64,000 nt of DNA from NCBI RefSeq assembly GCF_024158745.1, contig NZ_JAMZAW010000002.1:372001-436000 (forward strand), read 5' to 3'. Below, in pieces: positions 41,984-51,540 of the stretch. The DNA comes from Paenibacillus tyrphae (GTDB lineage: Bacteria > Bacillota > Bacilli > Paenibacillales > NBRC-103111). Both the position numbers and the translations under genes were made by a program. The notes under the pieces were generated by a model. It was given only the letters and a program-made list of their open reading frames with translations. It made no database searches and was not told the origin of the DNA. How positions within the stretch are numbered: the stretch's first letter is position 1; each line of letters begins with the position of its first letter.

Positions 41984-42928
41984 TTACCCTTCTTGCTCCA
42001 ATAATATTTTGGCCGTGTACTGATCCGTTACCAGTACATTCGCGTACTGCGCTTTCAATGCGCCGCGGATGCCTTCGACTTTTTTCAAGCCGCCTGCGAT
42101 GAGAATCGACTGGTCTTTTGTCTTGAGCTCGTGCAGCTCGATCCCGATCGTGCGGGCATTCAGCGTCTCGTTGCAAATGGCGCCGTTTTTATCGAAGAAC
42201 CGGGAAGCGATATCCCCTACCGCATGGTCGGCGATCAGCTGCATATCCTGCTCCGTGAAATAGCCGAGCTGGAACAGCAGCGAGTCCGTCCGAGGCACGC
42301 CAACCGTGAACAAAGCGATGTTCGCCTGCTTCCCCATGTCAAGCAGCTTCCGGATGTGGCGGTCCGCCTCAATCGCCTGTTTCACCACGACGTGGTCGAC
42401 GATAGCCGGCAGCGGCAGCTGATAAGGCGTCGCATCGAACGCCATCCCGAACAAATGAAGCGTTTCCGAGGCATATGTTTTCTTCTCGGAATGGCTGACG
42501 CCGCCCTTCAACTGGACGATTCGGACGTCCTTCAGCGCTTTGTGCTCCAGATGCGTCGCCACCTGATAGATGGTCGTGCCCCAGATGGTGCCGATGATAT
42601 CGCCGTCCTGGACGATTTCCCTCAAATAGTCCGCCGTCAGCTTGCCCAAATACTGCTTGATCACATGATCCTCGAACAACGGGATGGACGCGACCAGCGC
42701 CCGCTTCAGCCCGAACTTTTCTTCCAACTGTTCGCTCAGGATTTTGCGGTCCTCGGTCGGGTCCGAAATACGAATCTCGACGATTCCTTCCTCTTTCGCC
42801 TGCTGCAGTAGACGGGAAACGGTCGGCCGGGAAACCTCCAGCTTGTTCGCGATATCCTGTTGGCTGTAATCCAGCAAATAGTAAAGCTTGGCGGCCTCGA
42901 TCATTTTTTTTAGCTTCTCTTGTTCCAT
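41984..42928 (-). CDS. deoR: Deoxyribonucleoside regulator DeoR (SorC family)
   Basis: A 314-residue regulator, the size of Bacillus subtilis DeoR (313). It has an N-terminal helix-turn-helix (YSQQDIANKLEVSRPTVSRLLQQAKEEGIVEI) and a SorC-type effector domain (IIGTIWGTTIYQVATHL, VQLKGGVSH, LDMGKQANIALFTVGVPRTDS, DIASRFFDKNGAICN). Deoxyribose 5-phosphate is the known inducer in the family. I chose the ATG at 42928, which has GGGGG close upstream; the in-frame start at 42955 is a nine-residue extension. Confidence 0.92.
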   Translation of the reverse strand: MEQEKLKKMIEAAKLYYLLDYSQQDIANKLEVSRPTVSRLLQQAKEEGIVEIRISDPTEDRKILSEQLEEKFGLKRALVASIPLFEDHVIKQYLGKLTADYLREIVQDGDIIGTIWGTTIYQVATHLEHKALKDVRIVQLKGGVSHSEKKTYASETLHLFGMAFDATPYQLPLPAIVDHVVVKQAIEADRHIRKLLDMGKQANIALFTVGVPRTDSLLFQLGYFTEQDMQLIADHAVGDIASRFFDKNGAICNETLNARTIGIELHELKTKDQSILIAGGLKKVEGIRGALKAQYANVLVTDQYTAKILLEQEG

Positions 42929-43006
42929 AAAGCCCCCGACTCCATCCCTGAACACTTTACCATGTATTGTTACACAAATGTCCGCCGTACTGCAAGCGTT
43001 TTAGCT

Positions 43007-43038
43007 CAAAAACGTCCCCAACTCTAGTTAGGGACGCT
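43007..43038 (-). terminator. Intrinsic terminator after the SLH protein gene
   Basis: Minus-strand stem GCGTCCC/GGGGACG with TTTTTG after it, about 36 bases past the stop codon at 43074. Confidence 0.8.
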
Positions 43039-43073
43039 TTATCCGAATAAAATTGATTAAATCTCAACATACA

Positions 43074-46000
43074 TTAGTTAGTGAATTTTACGTATTGCAA
43101 GAATCGCTTAAGCACCGTTGCAACTTGAGCTCGCGTCGAATCCAAAGAAGGTTCGAACGCCGTATCTGTCATTCCTTCGATGATCCCCGTTCGAACGACT
43201 TGTTCAACGGAAGCAGCCGACCACTCGCTAATAGCTCCGCGGTCCTTGAATTTGTCTATCCGCATCTCAGCCTCTTTGGAGGACGGATCGCTTCCTGCTG
43301 CCTTAAGCGCTCTGTTAATCATGACAGCCATCTGTTCGCGGGTAATGCTGCCGTTCGGTTCGAACGTCCCGTTCTCGAATCCGTTCACAAGACCCGCTTT
43401 TACTGCGGCACCGACCGATCCGGCGTACCAATCTTTTGGCTGAATGTCATTAAAGATCGCAGCGCCTGGATCTTCAAGCAAGCCTAACGAACGGACAAGC
43501 AGCGAAGTAAATTCCGCGCGCGTTATTCTTTTATCTGGCTCATAGAGCTTGTCGGTCATCCCCTTTACAATAAATTTCGACGCCAGCCGCTGGATATCCG
43601 ATTCCGCCCAGTGTCCGGCAATGTCATCAAAGGTATGATTGGCCGTAACTACCGTATAAATGCTGTTATGGGTGGAAAAAATTTTAACTGTAGAAGCCTT
43701 CTCTCCTTTTTCGATATAGGAAGGAATAAAGGTCGCTTCATGGGTAACCGGATCAATCGTAATGGCTGTAACATGGTCCCTATTGGGATCGCTGCCGGCG
43801 GGAACAATTACTTTACGCTCCACATAAACAGCCCCGAAATTCACTAGCTCCTGCGATAAACCGTTGCTGCCTTCGGCCGTAATTTTGAAATCAAGAGGAT
43901 TGGGAAGCAGTGTGCCGGTCAGTTGATTCGTCTTGATAATCTTCTCGTTCATACTTGATGGCAGCTTCTCGATAGCCACGGTAATCTTGATGATTTGCAT
44001 CGTTGTCAAGGACTGGGTCCAAGTACGTAATACGTGAACCGGCAGCTTATATTCCATCGCATCTGTGCGTAACGTGATCAAGGCGCCGGCTTGAACTTTG
44101 TCCGGATTTTGGAATGACTCCGCCGGAAACTCGACTTTAGTCAATACGTCGGCACGATCGATTTGAACGATTACCGAGCTGGCCGTTTGCAAAGCTGAGG
44201 CTAATTTGTCCTTGTCTAACGTTATTTTGGTTATCGTTTGTCCCAAGCTACTGGTCTCTTTGGCAACAATCCCGTCTTTGCTCGGATCCAGAACGACTTC
44301 CGCCGCGTTCGGTTTCGGCGTTGGTTGCGACCCGCTTGCAGATCCGGCGGTACTTTGGCTAGAGCTTGACGTACCACTACTATCCGACGAATTGCCGCTA
44401 GTGGTATAAAGCGTCATATCGTTAACCACGATCTTGTCCGCCATTGCCGTTACGCGAGTTTCGGCAGAAACGAATCCGGACGACTCCGATCTGAAGACGT
44501 AAGTTCCGGCAGGCAACGAAATGGAAAAGGCCCCGTCCTGCCCTGTTTGTAGTTTCTCAAGCAGCATGCCGTCTGCAGAATCATAGACTTTAACCCATGC
44601 TTGTGCTGCAGGGTTAGACCCGTTCGTAATTCTCCCCGCCACAACACCGTTTGTTTGCAATGAAGCTTGGACGAATACATCCTTTTCCTTGTTGACGGCT
44701 ACGTTTTTCGTTATGCTTCCCACATTGCTTTTTTCCGCTGTCAACGTATAAGTTCCGGCAGGAACAAACAAGGCAAACGTGCCGTCGCCGTTTGTTTTCG
44801 TATAATTGGAATAGGCTTCATTAGTCGCACGGACGATGACCCCACCCAGTGGAGTTTTGCCGTCGGCAGCGAAGATCGTGCCGCCAATTTTCCCGGCTTC
44901 CGTTGTCAAATTCTGATGTAATGTTTGCTCCGCGGCAACGGTAATCGCAGTCGGTGTCTGATTGCCGTCAAAAGATCTACTATCAACGGTATATTGGCCG
45001 GCCGGAAGCATCAAGGAAAAGAAGCCTGTATCCGCGTGAGTCGCGATACGATCGACAGGCGTTCGAGTCTGATCGAGTACGATAGCCGAAGCTCCGCCTA
45101 CGTTTGTTTTCCCGTTGGATACATAACCGTTGAATATGCCGGCCGGGCCTAATACCGGATTTACTGCAATGCTTGAGCCTCGTGAGACGCTAATATTTTT
45201 GTTTAGTGCCACTTTATGGTAATGCATTGTTTTTAATGTATAGCTTCCGGGCGGAACCTTTAGTGTGTATGTCCCGTCTACCTTCGATGTGGTGAAAGAA
45301 TAGGAGCTGCCGTCTTGAGACAGAGCAACGATTGTCGCATATCGTATCCTTGTTCCGTCCGCTTCAGTAACTTTACCATTGATTTCTGTCGGATTTATCG
45401 TCGGATCATACGTGCTGGTCTGTCCTTCCAGAATGCTCAAATTCTCTTTTACCGCGACCGAATCACCCGAGACCGCAGTAATACGATAATTTCCTACAGG
45501 CAAAAGAGTCTCATAGCTGCCATCATGAAGCGGTGCCAGCTTGTCGACAACTTGTCCGTTCTTATCTTGTACGGTGATTGAAATGTCCTCAAAGCTTGTT
45601 TGCGGTCGGTTATCAGAATAAGATACTTTGCCTGATAACGTACCGGCATTTCCCAACGTAATCGCTACAGACTCATTTTTGCCGGGTGCAAGAGTTACGG
45701 GCTGACTAATCCCAGCGTGTGCCCCAGCGCTAGCTTTCACAATGTAAGTTCCGGGCGGCAATAAAAATGCATAAGTACCGTTGGGAGACAAAGGATCGAC
45801 ATCCGGAGCATAGGCGTTGCCTAGCAAATCGAAAACGCGAACACGGCCAGTTGAGTCAGTTGGCGCATTAGCCAGACTCACCTTCAAGCCGGAATTCATA
45901 ACCGTCAGATTCATTGTCGTTGAACCGGGCGTAATAGTCGCTTCGGAACTAGCTTGTATGCCGGTTTCATTTTCTGCGGCTGCAATGATGGCAACTTGCC

Positions 46001-46757
46001 CAGTAGGGACTGCAAGCGTATAAAGACCGTTCTCATCTGCCCGTGTTTCGTTCAACATCATTCCCTGCTGATTAAGGGCTTTTACTTTGAATTTTGCTTT
46101 TAATCCGGATGCGGATTGAATCGTACCGCTGACTTTTCCGGCCGGGTTAAGCTCGATCGTAAGAGGGGACTTCGACGAATCCGTTGTAAGGCCCGATACA
46201 GAGCCGTAATACGGTTCGTCTTGAGACGAATAGGCCGCCACGGTATAAGAGCCTTCATTGATCGGAACCGTAAAAGCTCCGTCCGGCGAAACGGAAGCCT
46301 CATTATACATAAAGCCCGTATTCTCGTCGATCAGTCTCACTTTTGTTCCGGAAGGCAGCGGGCCATTGGAGCCGCTTCTCGTGACAACACCGCTAAGCAG
46401 CATCGTATTCAATGAAAAGTTGGCTGTCTTGGTTTGATCCTGACTAACAGTAACGGAACTGCTGGAACCCTCGGTTTCGTAAATGGCCTCAATCGTATAC
46501 GTTCCAGGCGTAACGTTCAGACGGTAATTGCCGTCCGGATTGGTGATATCCTGCGCAATCGTTTGGCCGCGGCTATCCAAAGTAACCACGGCTGCATTCG
46601 GTATCGGCTTCCCGCTGCGGTCCGTCACGTCCCCGCTTACAGTCCCCTTGGCTGCACTGCTATTCGGCGCTGTATCTGCAAAAGCCGAAACGGGTAAAGC
46701 AATCGCCAGGGACAGAATCAGGAGCACTTGAATAACGATCCTCTTGCTCAAAAACAT
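43074..46757 (-). CDS. SLH-anchored surface protein with carboxypeptidase-regulatory-like repeats
   Basis: A 1,227-residue exported protein. It starts with a signal peptide (about 1-28, ending AFA). A long tandem array of carboxypeptidase-regulatory-like modules follows (about 30-760), each with the pattern V-x-G-x-V-x-D/N ... G-x-Y-x-L/F-x-V-P-x-G-x-Y-T-V. A Ser/Gly/Pro-rich linker (about 765-790) precedes a beta-rich domain, and three SLH domains fill about 1040-1227 (GHWAESDIQRLASKFIVKGM; KDWYAGSVGAAVKAGLVNGF; EWSAASVEQVVRTGIIEGM). It should bind the wall polymer and display a stalk. The ATG at 46757 has GGAGG upstream. Confidence 0.92.
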   Translation of the reverse strand: MFLSKRIVIQVLLILSLAIALPVSAFADTAPNSSAAKGTVSGDVTDRSGKPIPNAAVVTLDSRGQTIAQDITNPDGNYRLNVTPGTYTIEAIYETEGSSSSVTVSQDQTKTANFSLNTMLLSGVVTRSGSNGPLPSGTKVRLIDENTGFMYNEASVSPDGAFTVPINEGSYTVAAYSSQDEPYYGSVSGLTTDSSKSPLTIELNPAGKVSGTIQSASGLKAKFKVKALNQQGMMLNETRADENGLYTLAVPTGQVAIIAAAENETGIQASSEATITPGSTTMNLTVMNSGLKVSLANAPTDSTGRVRVFDLLGNAYAPDVDPLSPNGTYAFLLPPGTYIVKASAGAHAGISQPVTLAPGKNESVAITLGNAGTLSGKVSYSDNRPQTSFEDISITVQDKNGQVVDKLAPLHDGSYETLLPVGNYRITAVSGDSVAVKENLSILEGQTSTYDPTINPTEINGKVTEADGTRIRYATIVALSQDGSSYSFTTSKVDGTYTLKVPPGSYTLKTMHYHKVALNKNISVSRGSSIAVNPVLGPAGIFNGYVSNGKTNVGGASAIVLDQTRTPVDRIATHADTGFFSLMLPAGQYTVDSRSFDGNQTPTAITVAAEQTLHQNLTTEAGKIGGTIFAADGKTPLGGVIVRATNEAYSNYTKTNGDGTFALFVPAGTYTLTAEKSNVGSITKNVAVNKEKDVFVQASLQTNGVVAGRITNGSNPAAQAWVKVYDSADGMLLEKLQTGQDGAFSISLPAGTYVFRSESSGFVSAETRVTAMADKIVVNDMTLYTTSGNSSDSSGTSSSSQSTAGSASGSQPTPKPNAAEVVLDPSKDGIVAKETSSLGQTITKITLDKDKLASALQTASSVIVQIDRADVLTKVEFPAESFQNPDKVQAGALITLRTDAMEYKLPVHVLRTWTQSLTTMQIIKITVAIEKLPSSMNEKIIKTNQLTGTLLPNPLDFKITAEGSNGLSQELVNFGAVYVERKVIVPAGSDPNRDHVTAITIDPVTHEATFIPSYIEKGEKASTVKIFSTHNSIYTVVTANHTFDDIAGHWAESDIQRLASKFIVKGMTDKLYEPDKRITRAEFTSLLVRSLGLLEDPGAAIFNDIQPKDWYAGSVGAAVKAGLVNGFENGTFEPNGSITREQMAVMINRALKAAGSDPSSKEAEMRIDKFKDRGAISEWSAASVEQVVRTGIIEGMTDTAFEPSLDSTRAQVATVLKRFLQYVKFTN

Positions 46758-46779
46758 GAATGCTCGCCTCCGTCTGTTT

Positions 46780-48228
46780 TCATCTTTGCTGGTTGTATTG
46801 ATCAAGCAATCTTCGCTGTAGATCAAAGAAGGCTAGTTTGTTGGATAGAACCATCATTTTGGGATGGCTTTGCCTCACTTTTTTTAACAGGAACCCGGCT
46901 TCTGCTATTTTACCGGAGTGAACCAATAAGTCAGCCTTTAGGATATCGGCTTTCCATGCAAGAATATCGCGGTCCGCAGTTACAGTCCCCCGGTAAGTTT
47001 CAAATCCTTCCACAGCTGCCTCGATATGTCCTTCCGCCTCTTGAAGCAGCAAGCGGGCTTTTCTCATCTGCATCTCCGCGAGCGCATAACGGGCATCGGG
47101 AAAGTCAGGATGGAGCTTCAACGCCTTGCGGCAGCATTCTTCGGCCTGCTCCCATTCGTTGCGCGACGCCAGTATTCGGGTCATCATCATATAAACTTCT
47201 GGCATTCGGCCAAATTTGGGATTGGCGCGGGCATACTCCTCGGATTTTCTCAGATAGTCCAAAGCGTTGTCGTAATCCCCCAGGGACATCGTCTCTCTCC
47301 CTAAAAAATACCACCAGCCCGAATTTTCGGGCTCTTCTTGCGTCATCAGACGAAGGAGATGGATATTGCGGCTAAACTTATCTTTATCCTCTTTAACAAA
47401 GGCTTCATAGCCGTCATGGAACACTCTGATTTTGGTCGGTTTATGCAGTACATTGGAAGTAAATATTCCTTCTTCCTGCGTAGCGATTTGTTCATGGATT
47501 CGTCCGCTGTAATAAAGTCCCCGTTGGACCGGGAATAAACGCGGTACGGAATAATCGCATACTTCCGTACCATTTACTTGGTTGATCAATCCGACATGCA
47601 GCACCGGGATAATATGGCCTAAACCAGAGTAAAGCGCTGCAGCCGTTCGAATATTTGCCTGATCTTCGGGATGAAGCCACTCGTCCGCATCCAGCCAAAA
47701 TACCCAATCGGAGGTGACGCGGGCAAGCGCCTCATTGCGCAATTGCGAAAAGCTGTCGTTCCAAACCGTTTGATGAACTTTAACGGTTGGGTAATCCGTT
47801 AATATCGACAATGTTTGATCGGTCGAACCGGAATCTACAACAACGATCTCGTCAAATACCCCGATGATGCTATCGAGGCAGCGCTTAATGCAGCGCTCTT
47901 CATTTTTGACAATAATAGCGGCCGATACGCTAACCGGTTTTGTTTGCAGCAAATCGATGATATCCTGCCTCACAACCCCTATAGGGGTTTTCCCCAGTTC
48001 TCGATACGCTGACGGCATCCAAGTTGCCTCGGGATCCAAAAGATGCGCCCTCTCAAACATAAGGCGTGCCATTTCACCGTTCTGTTGATGCAATAACGCC
48101 TCTCCCAATAGAACCCACCCTTGCCCGTCTATGGGAAATAAACGGACGTGCTCGATAGCATGGGCTTCCGCTTCTTGATATCGTTGTTGTTTTAACAAAT
48201 GGGTTATCATCTCGTGACGCGGATGCAT
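46780..48228 (-). CDS. TPR-containing family 2 glycosyltransferase
   Basis: A 482-residue cytoplasmic enzyme: N-terminal TPR helices (1-70), a GT2 domain (about 98-330) with SAAIIVKNEERCIKRCLDSIIG, EIVVVDSGSTDQT and WLDADEW (DxD-type metal site), then C-terminal TPRs (NSGWWYFLGRETMSLGDYDNALDYLRKSEEY; EWEQAEECCRKALKLHPDFPDARYALAEMQ). It ends 23 bases before the SLH gene start, so they are probably co-transcribed, and it may glycosylate that surface protein. It resembles WaaE/SunS-like glycosyltransferases in layout; the acceptor is not known. Confidence 0.88.
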   Translation of the reverse strand: MHPRHEMITHLLKQQRYQEAEAHAIEHVRLFPIDGQGWVLLGEALLHQQNGEMARLMFERAHLLDPEATWMPSAYRELGKTPIGVVRQDIIDLLQTKPVSVSAAIIVKNEERCIKRCLDSIIGVFDEIVVVDSGSTDQTLSILTDYPTVKVHQTVWNDSFSQLRNEALARVTSDWVFWLDADEWLHPEDQANIRTAAALYSGLGHIIPVLHVGLINQVNGTEVCDYSVPRLFPVQRGLYYSGRIHEQIATQEEGIFTSNVLHKPTKIRVFHDGYEAFVKEDKDKFSRNIHLLRLMTQEEPENSGWWYFLGRETMSLGDYDNALDYLRKSEEYARANPKFGRMPEVYMMMTRILASRNEWEQAEECCRKALKLHPDFPDARYALAEMQMRKARLLLQEAEGHIEAAVEGFETYRGTVTADRDILAWKADILKADLLVHSGKIAEAGFLLKKVRQSHPKMMVLSNKLAFFDLQRRLLDQYNQQR

Positions 48229-48301
48229 AGAACCGACCTTCCTGCTTCAAAAATATATCGGCCAATCGTCCGATTGGCCGATTTCGTTCATTATAATAAG
48301 T

Positions 48302-51300
48302 TTAATGCTGAGCGTTGATCGTTACTGTGTTGGCTACATATCCGCTATATCCATCCGTTGCGTGGATGACGATTTGGGTCGTTTCCTGAGCAGTCCCTGA
48401 CAACAGCAACAGCGTTCCGCTTATCGAAGCGCTGAGCGTGTTTGACCACGAGCCGTAAACATACGTCAATACGTCCTGATTCGCATCGATAAAGTAGTTC
48501 CGCAAGTCAATTTGCGTCAATCCGCCCGTTAAGGAAACGGCCGGCTGAGACAATGCTTGGGGAGCTATGTTTTGGCTGCTGCTCCCTATGCTCACCGTAT
48601 TGCTCACATACACACCATGTCCGTCCGTTGCCTGCACGATCACATAGGTCGGCTCCTGGACCATCCCCGACAGCAGCAGCATCGTTCCGCTTACTGAGGC
48701 ACTGAGCGTGCTCGACCACGGATACTTCCATCCGTAGTAGAACGTGAGCTTGTCCTGATCCGCATCGTTGAAGTAGTTTCTCAGGTCCACCTGTGTCAGC
48801 GTACCAGACAAGGAAACCGCAGGTTGCGACAACGCCTTGGGTAGGAAATTTAAGCTGAAGCTTTCTTCCGCAGATGCTCCGTGCGTATCCGTCGCTTTTA
48901 CCCGGAACGTCGTCGGCGTCGTCGGCGTACCTCCCACATAAAGCGTGTTGTTGGCGATGCTCGCCGACATTCCGCTGCCCGCAGACGGTGCTTCGGTTAT
49001 CGCATAGCTTAGTCCATCCCCGTTTGCATCATAGAATATATTCCCTAACTCAATGGCACTGGAGGCGAATGCCCCGCTGTTCGGGTCAAATGTTACCAGA
49101 TTGTGACTCAACCAGCTTTGCGGCGCAAAGTTTAGCACTTCCGTCAAATCCGCATACAGCCCGCTCGGGTCTGTCGCCCTCACCGTAAACGAATCGTTCT
49201 TCCGCGTTGGATTTCCGCTCAAATGTACGATGCTTCCGCTTACGATGCTCGCTGAAAACCCATCCGGCTGTCTCACAATTGAGTACGTCAACGGATCCGT
49301 ATCCGTGAAGTACACTCCCGCGTCCGCATCGTTGTTCATAAAACGCTGCGCCGCCGGGTCCCATGTCGTGTACACCATACCGCCGCTCGGCAATACTTGC
49401 GGGATTCCACCAGTTTGTTGCACATTTACCGTATTGACTATAGAGAAGTAGTGTCCATCCGTAGCATACACGATCACGTAAGAGGGCTCCTGCGCCATCC
49501 CCGACAGCAGCAGCATCGTTCCGCTTATCGAGGCACTCAGCGTGCTCGACCATGGATATGTCTTGCCGTAGTAGAACGTCATTTCGTCCTGATCTGCGTC
49601 GCTAAAGTAGTTCCTCAGATCAACCTGCGTTAGCGCACCGGATAAAGAAACCGCCGGCTGGTGCAGCGCTTTGGGTGCAAAATTCAGGCCGAAGCTCCCT
49701 TCCGTAGATGAACCGTGCGTATCGGTCACCTTCACCCGGAACGTCGCCGGTGACGTCGGCGTACCGCCCAGATACAGCATGCTGCCGCTGATGCTCGCCG
49801 TCATCCCGCTGCTCACAGATGGCGCCTGAACCATCGAATAGTCCAGCCAGTCCCCGTTTGCATCATAAAATATACCTCCCAGATCGATGGCGCTGGTTAC
49901 GAACGCACCTCTGTTCGGGTCAAATGTTACCAGATTGTGACTCAACCAGCTTTGCGGCGCAAAGTTTAGCACTTCCGTCAAATCCGCATACAGCCCGCTC
50001 GGGTCTGTCGCCCTCACCGTAAACGAATCGTTCTTCCGCGTTGGATTTCCGCTCAAATGTACGATGCTTCCACTTACGATGCTTGCTGAAAACCCTTCCG
50101 GCTGTCTCACAATTGAGTACGTCAATGGATCCGTATCCGAGAAGTACGCCCCCGCGTTCGCATCGTTATTCACAAACCGCTGCGCCGCCGGGTCCCATGT
50201 CGTGTACACCATACCGCCGCTCGGCAATACTTGCGGGATTCCACCAGTTTGTTGCACATTTACCGTATTGACTATAGAGAAGTAGTGTCCATCCGTAGCA
50301 TACACGATCACGTAAGAGGGCTCCTGCGCCATCCCCGACAGCAGCAGCATCGTTCCGCTTATCGAGGCACTCAGCGTGCTCGACCATGGATATGTCTTGC
50401 CATAGTAGAACGTCATTTCGTCCTGATCTGCGTCGCTAAAGTAGTTCCTCAGATCAACCTGCGTTAGCGCACCGGATAAAGAAACCGCCGGCTGGTGCAG
50501 CGCTTTGGGTGCAAAATTCAGGCCGAAGCTCCCTTCCGTAGATGAACCGTGCGTATCGGTCACCTTCACCCGGAACGTCGCCGGTGACGTCGGCGTACCG
50601 CCCAGATACAGCATGCTGCCGCTGATGCTCGCCGTCATCCCGCTGCTCACAGATGGCGCCTGAACCATCGAATAGTCCAGCCAGTCCCCGTTTGCATCAT
50701 AAAATATACCTCCCAGATCGATGGCGCTGGTTACGAACGCACCTCTGTTCGGGTCAAATGTTACCAGATTGTGACTCAACCAGCTTTGCGGCGCAAAGTT
50801 TAGCACTTCCGTCAAATCCGCATACAGCCCGCTCGGGTCTGTCGCCCTCACCGTAAACGAATCGTTCTTCCGCGTTGGATTTCCGCTCAAATGTACGATG
50901 CTTCCACTTACGATGCTTGCTGAAAACCCTTCCGGCTGTCTCACAATTGAGTACGTCAATGGATCCGTATCCGAGAAGTACGCCCCCGCGTTCGCATCGT
51001 TATTCACAAACCGCTGCGCCGCCGGGTCCCATGTCGTATAGATCATACCGCCACTCGGCAATACCAACGGTGGGCCGGACAACTCGCTCAATTTAATTTT
51101 ATTCAGTTGATAGGAAATATTCGGATTATAAACAGGATAATGATACTTTTCTAAGTTGCCATATACTGACTCTTCTTTTACTATTCTCTTTTCACTCCCC
51201 ATAAGCTCAATAGAGCCTGCATTTACATATGGAGCAAACTGAGGGTATAAAACCATAGTGGCTTGCAATATTCTTAAAAGCTTCTGGTAATGATTTTCTC

Positions 51301-51310
51301 GAGTCAACAT
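48302..51310 (-). CDS. Large Ig-like repeat protein (putative adhesin)
   Basis: A 1,002-residue protein made of three 278-residue units plus a partial fourth, each with two to three Ig/cadherin-like subdomains (patterns such as LTYSIVRQPEGFSASIVSGSIVHLSGNPTRKNDSFTVRATD and VDLRNYFSDADQDEMTFYYG). These resemble putative Ig (He_PIG) modules of bacterial surface proteins. I chose the ATG at 51310, with AAGGTG three bases upstream. No signal peptide or membrane anchor is visible from this start, nor from the longer in-frame start at 51358, so export is unexplained. It is transcribed toward the glycosyltransferase gene. Confidence 0.82.
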   Translation of the reverse strand: MLTRENHYQKLLRILQATMVLYPQFAPYVNAGSIELMGSEKRIVKEESVYGNLEKYHYPVYNPNISYQLNKIKLSELSGPPLVLPSGGMIYTTWDPAAQRFVNNDANAGAYFSDTDPLTYSIVRQPEGFSASIVSGSIVHLSGNPTRKNDSFTVRATDPSGLYADLTEVLNFAPQSWLSHNLVTFDPNRGAFVTSAIDLGGIFYDANGDWLDYSMVQAPSVSSGMTASISGSMLYLGGTPTSPATFRVKVTDTHGSSTEGSFGLNFAPKALHQPAVSLSGALTQVDLRNYFSDADQDEMTFYYGKTYPWSSTLSASISGTMLLLSGMAQEPSYVIVYATDGHYFSIVNTVNVQQTGGIPQVLPSGGMVYTTWDPAAQRFVNNDANAGAYFSDTDPLTYSIVRQPEGFSASIVSGSIVHLSGNPTRKNDSFTVRATDPSGLYADLTEVLNFAPQSWLSHNLVTFDPNRGAFVTSAIDLGGIFYDANGDWLDYSMVQAPSVSSGMTASISGSMLYLGGTPTSPATFRVKVTDTHGSSTEGSFGLNFAPKALHQPAVSLSGALTQVDLRNYFSDADQDEMTFYYGKTYPWSSTLSASISGTMLLLSGMAQEPSYVIVYATDGHYFSIVNTVNVQQTGGIPQVLPSGGMVYTTWDPAAQRFMNNDADAGVYFTDTDPLTYSIVRQPDGFSASIVSGSIVHLSGNPTRKNDSFTVRATDPSGLYADLTEVLNFAPQSWLSHNLVTFDPNSGAFASSAIELGNIFYDANGDGLSYAITEAPSAGSGMSASIANNTLYVGGTPTTPTTFRVKATDTHGASAEESFSLNFLPKALSQPAVSLSGTLTQVDLRNYFNDADQDKLTFYYGWKYPWSSTLSASVSGTMLLLSGMVQEPTYVIVQATDGHGVYVSNTVSIGSSSQNIAPQALSQPAVSLTGGLTQIDLRNYFIDANQDVLTYVYGSWSNTLSASISGTLLLLSGTAQETTQIVIHATDGYSGYVANTVTINAQH
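48530..51032 (-). repeat. Three tandem 834-bp coding repeats
   Basis: Units at about 50199-51032, 49365-50198 and 48531-49364 are 834 bp each. The first two are nearly identical in DNA (a few single-base differences, for example at 49569 versus 50403). The third is clearly diverged. Each boundary falls at the LPSGGM motif. High identity at third codon positions shows recent duplication or ongoing homogenisation. Confidence 0.93.
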
Positions 51311-51540
51311 GCTCACCTTGTTTCTTTTATTTTTTGAAATGAAATACGTATAATCCATTCAATACAAAAAAATTAGTAATTTTCTCCTGTATATATCGAC
51401 AAAACAATACCATTTTATTAGACTTTCGCACTATAACAATTTACTTTTTCGTATCAAAATGCCCTTTTCTCTTCCCCCTCCCAAGGTATGGTATAATTAC
51501 ACTACCCTATCACCCCAAAGAAAAAAGGAGGCGCGGCCCC

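Noticed and set aside
48302-51310. CRISPR or other DNA array suggested by long repeats
   Set aside because: The repeats are 834 bp, in frame and coding; there are no short spacers.
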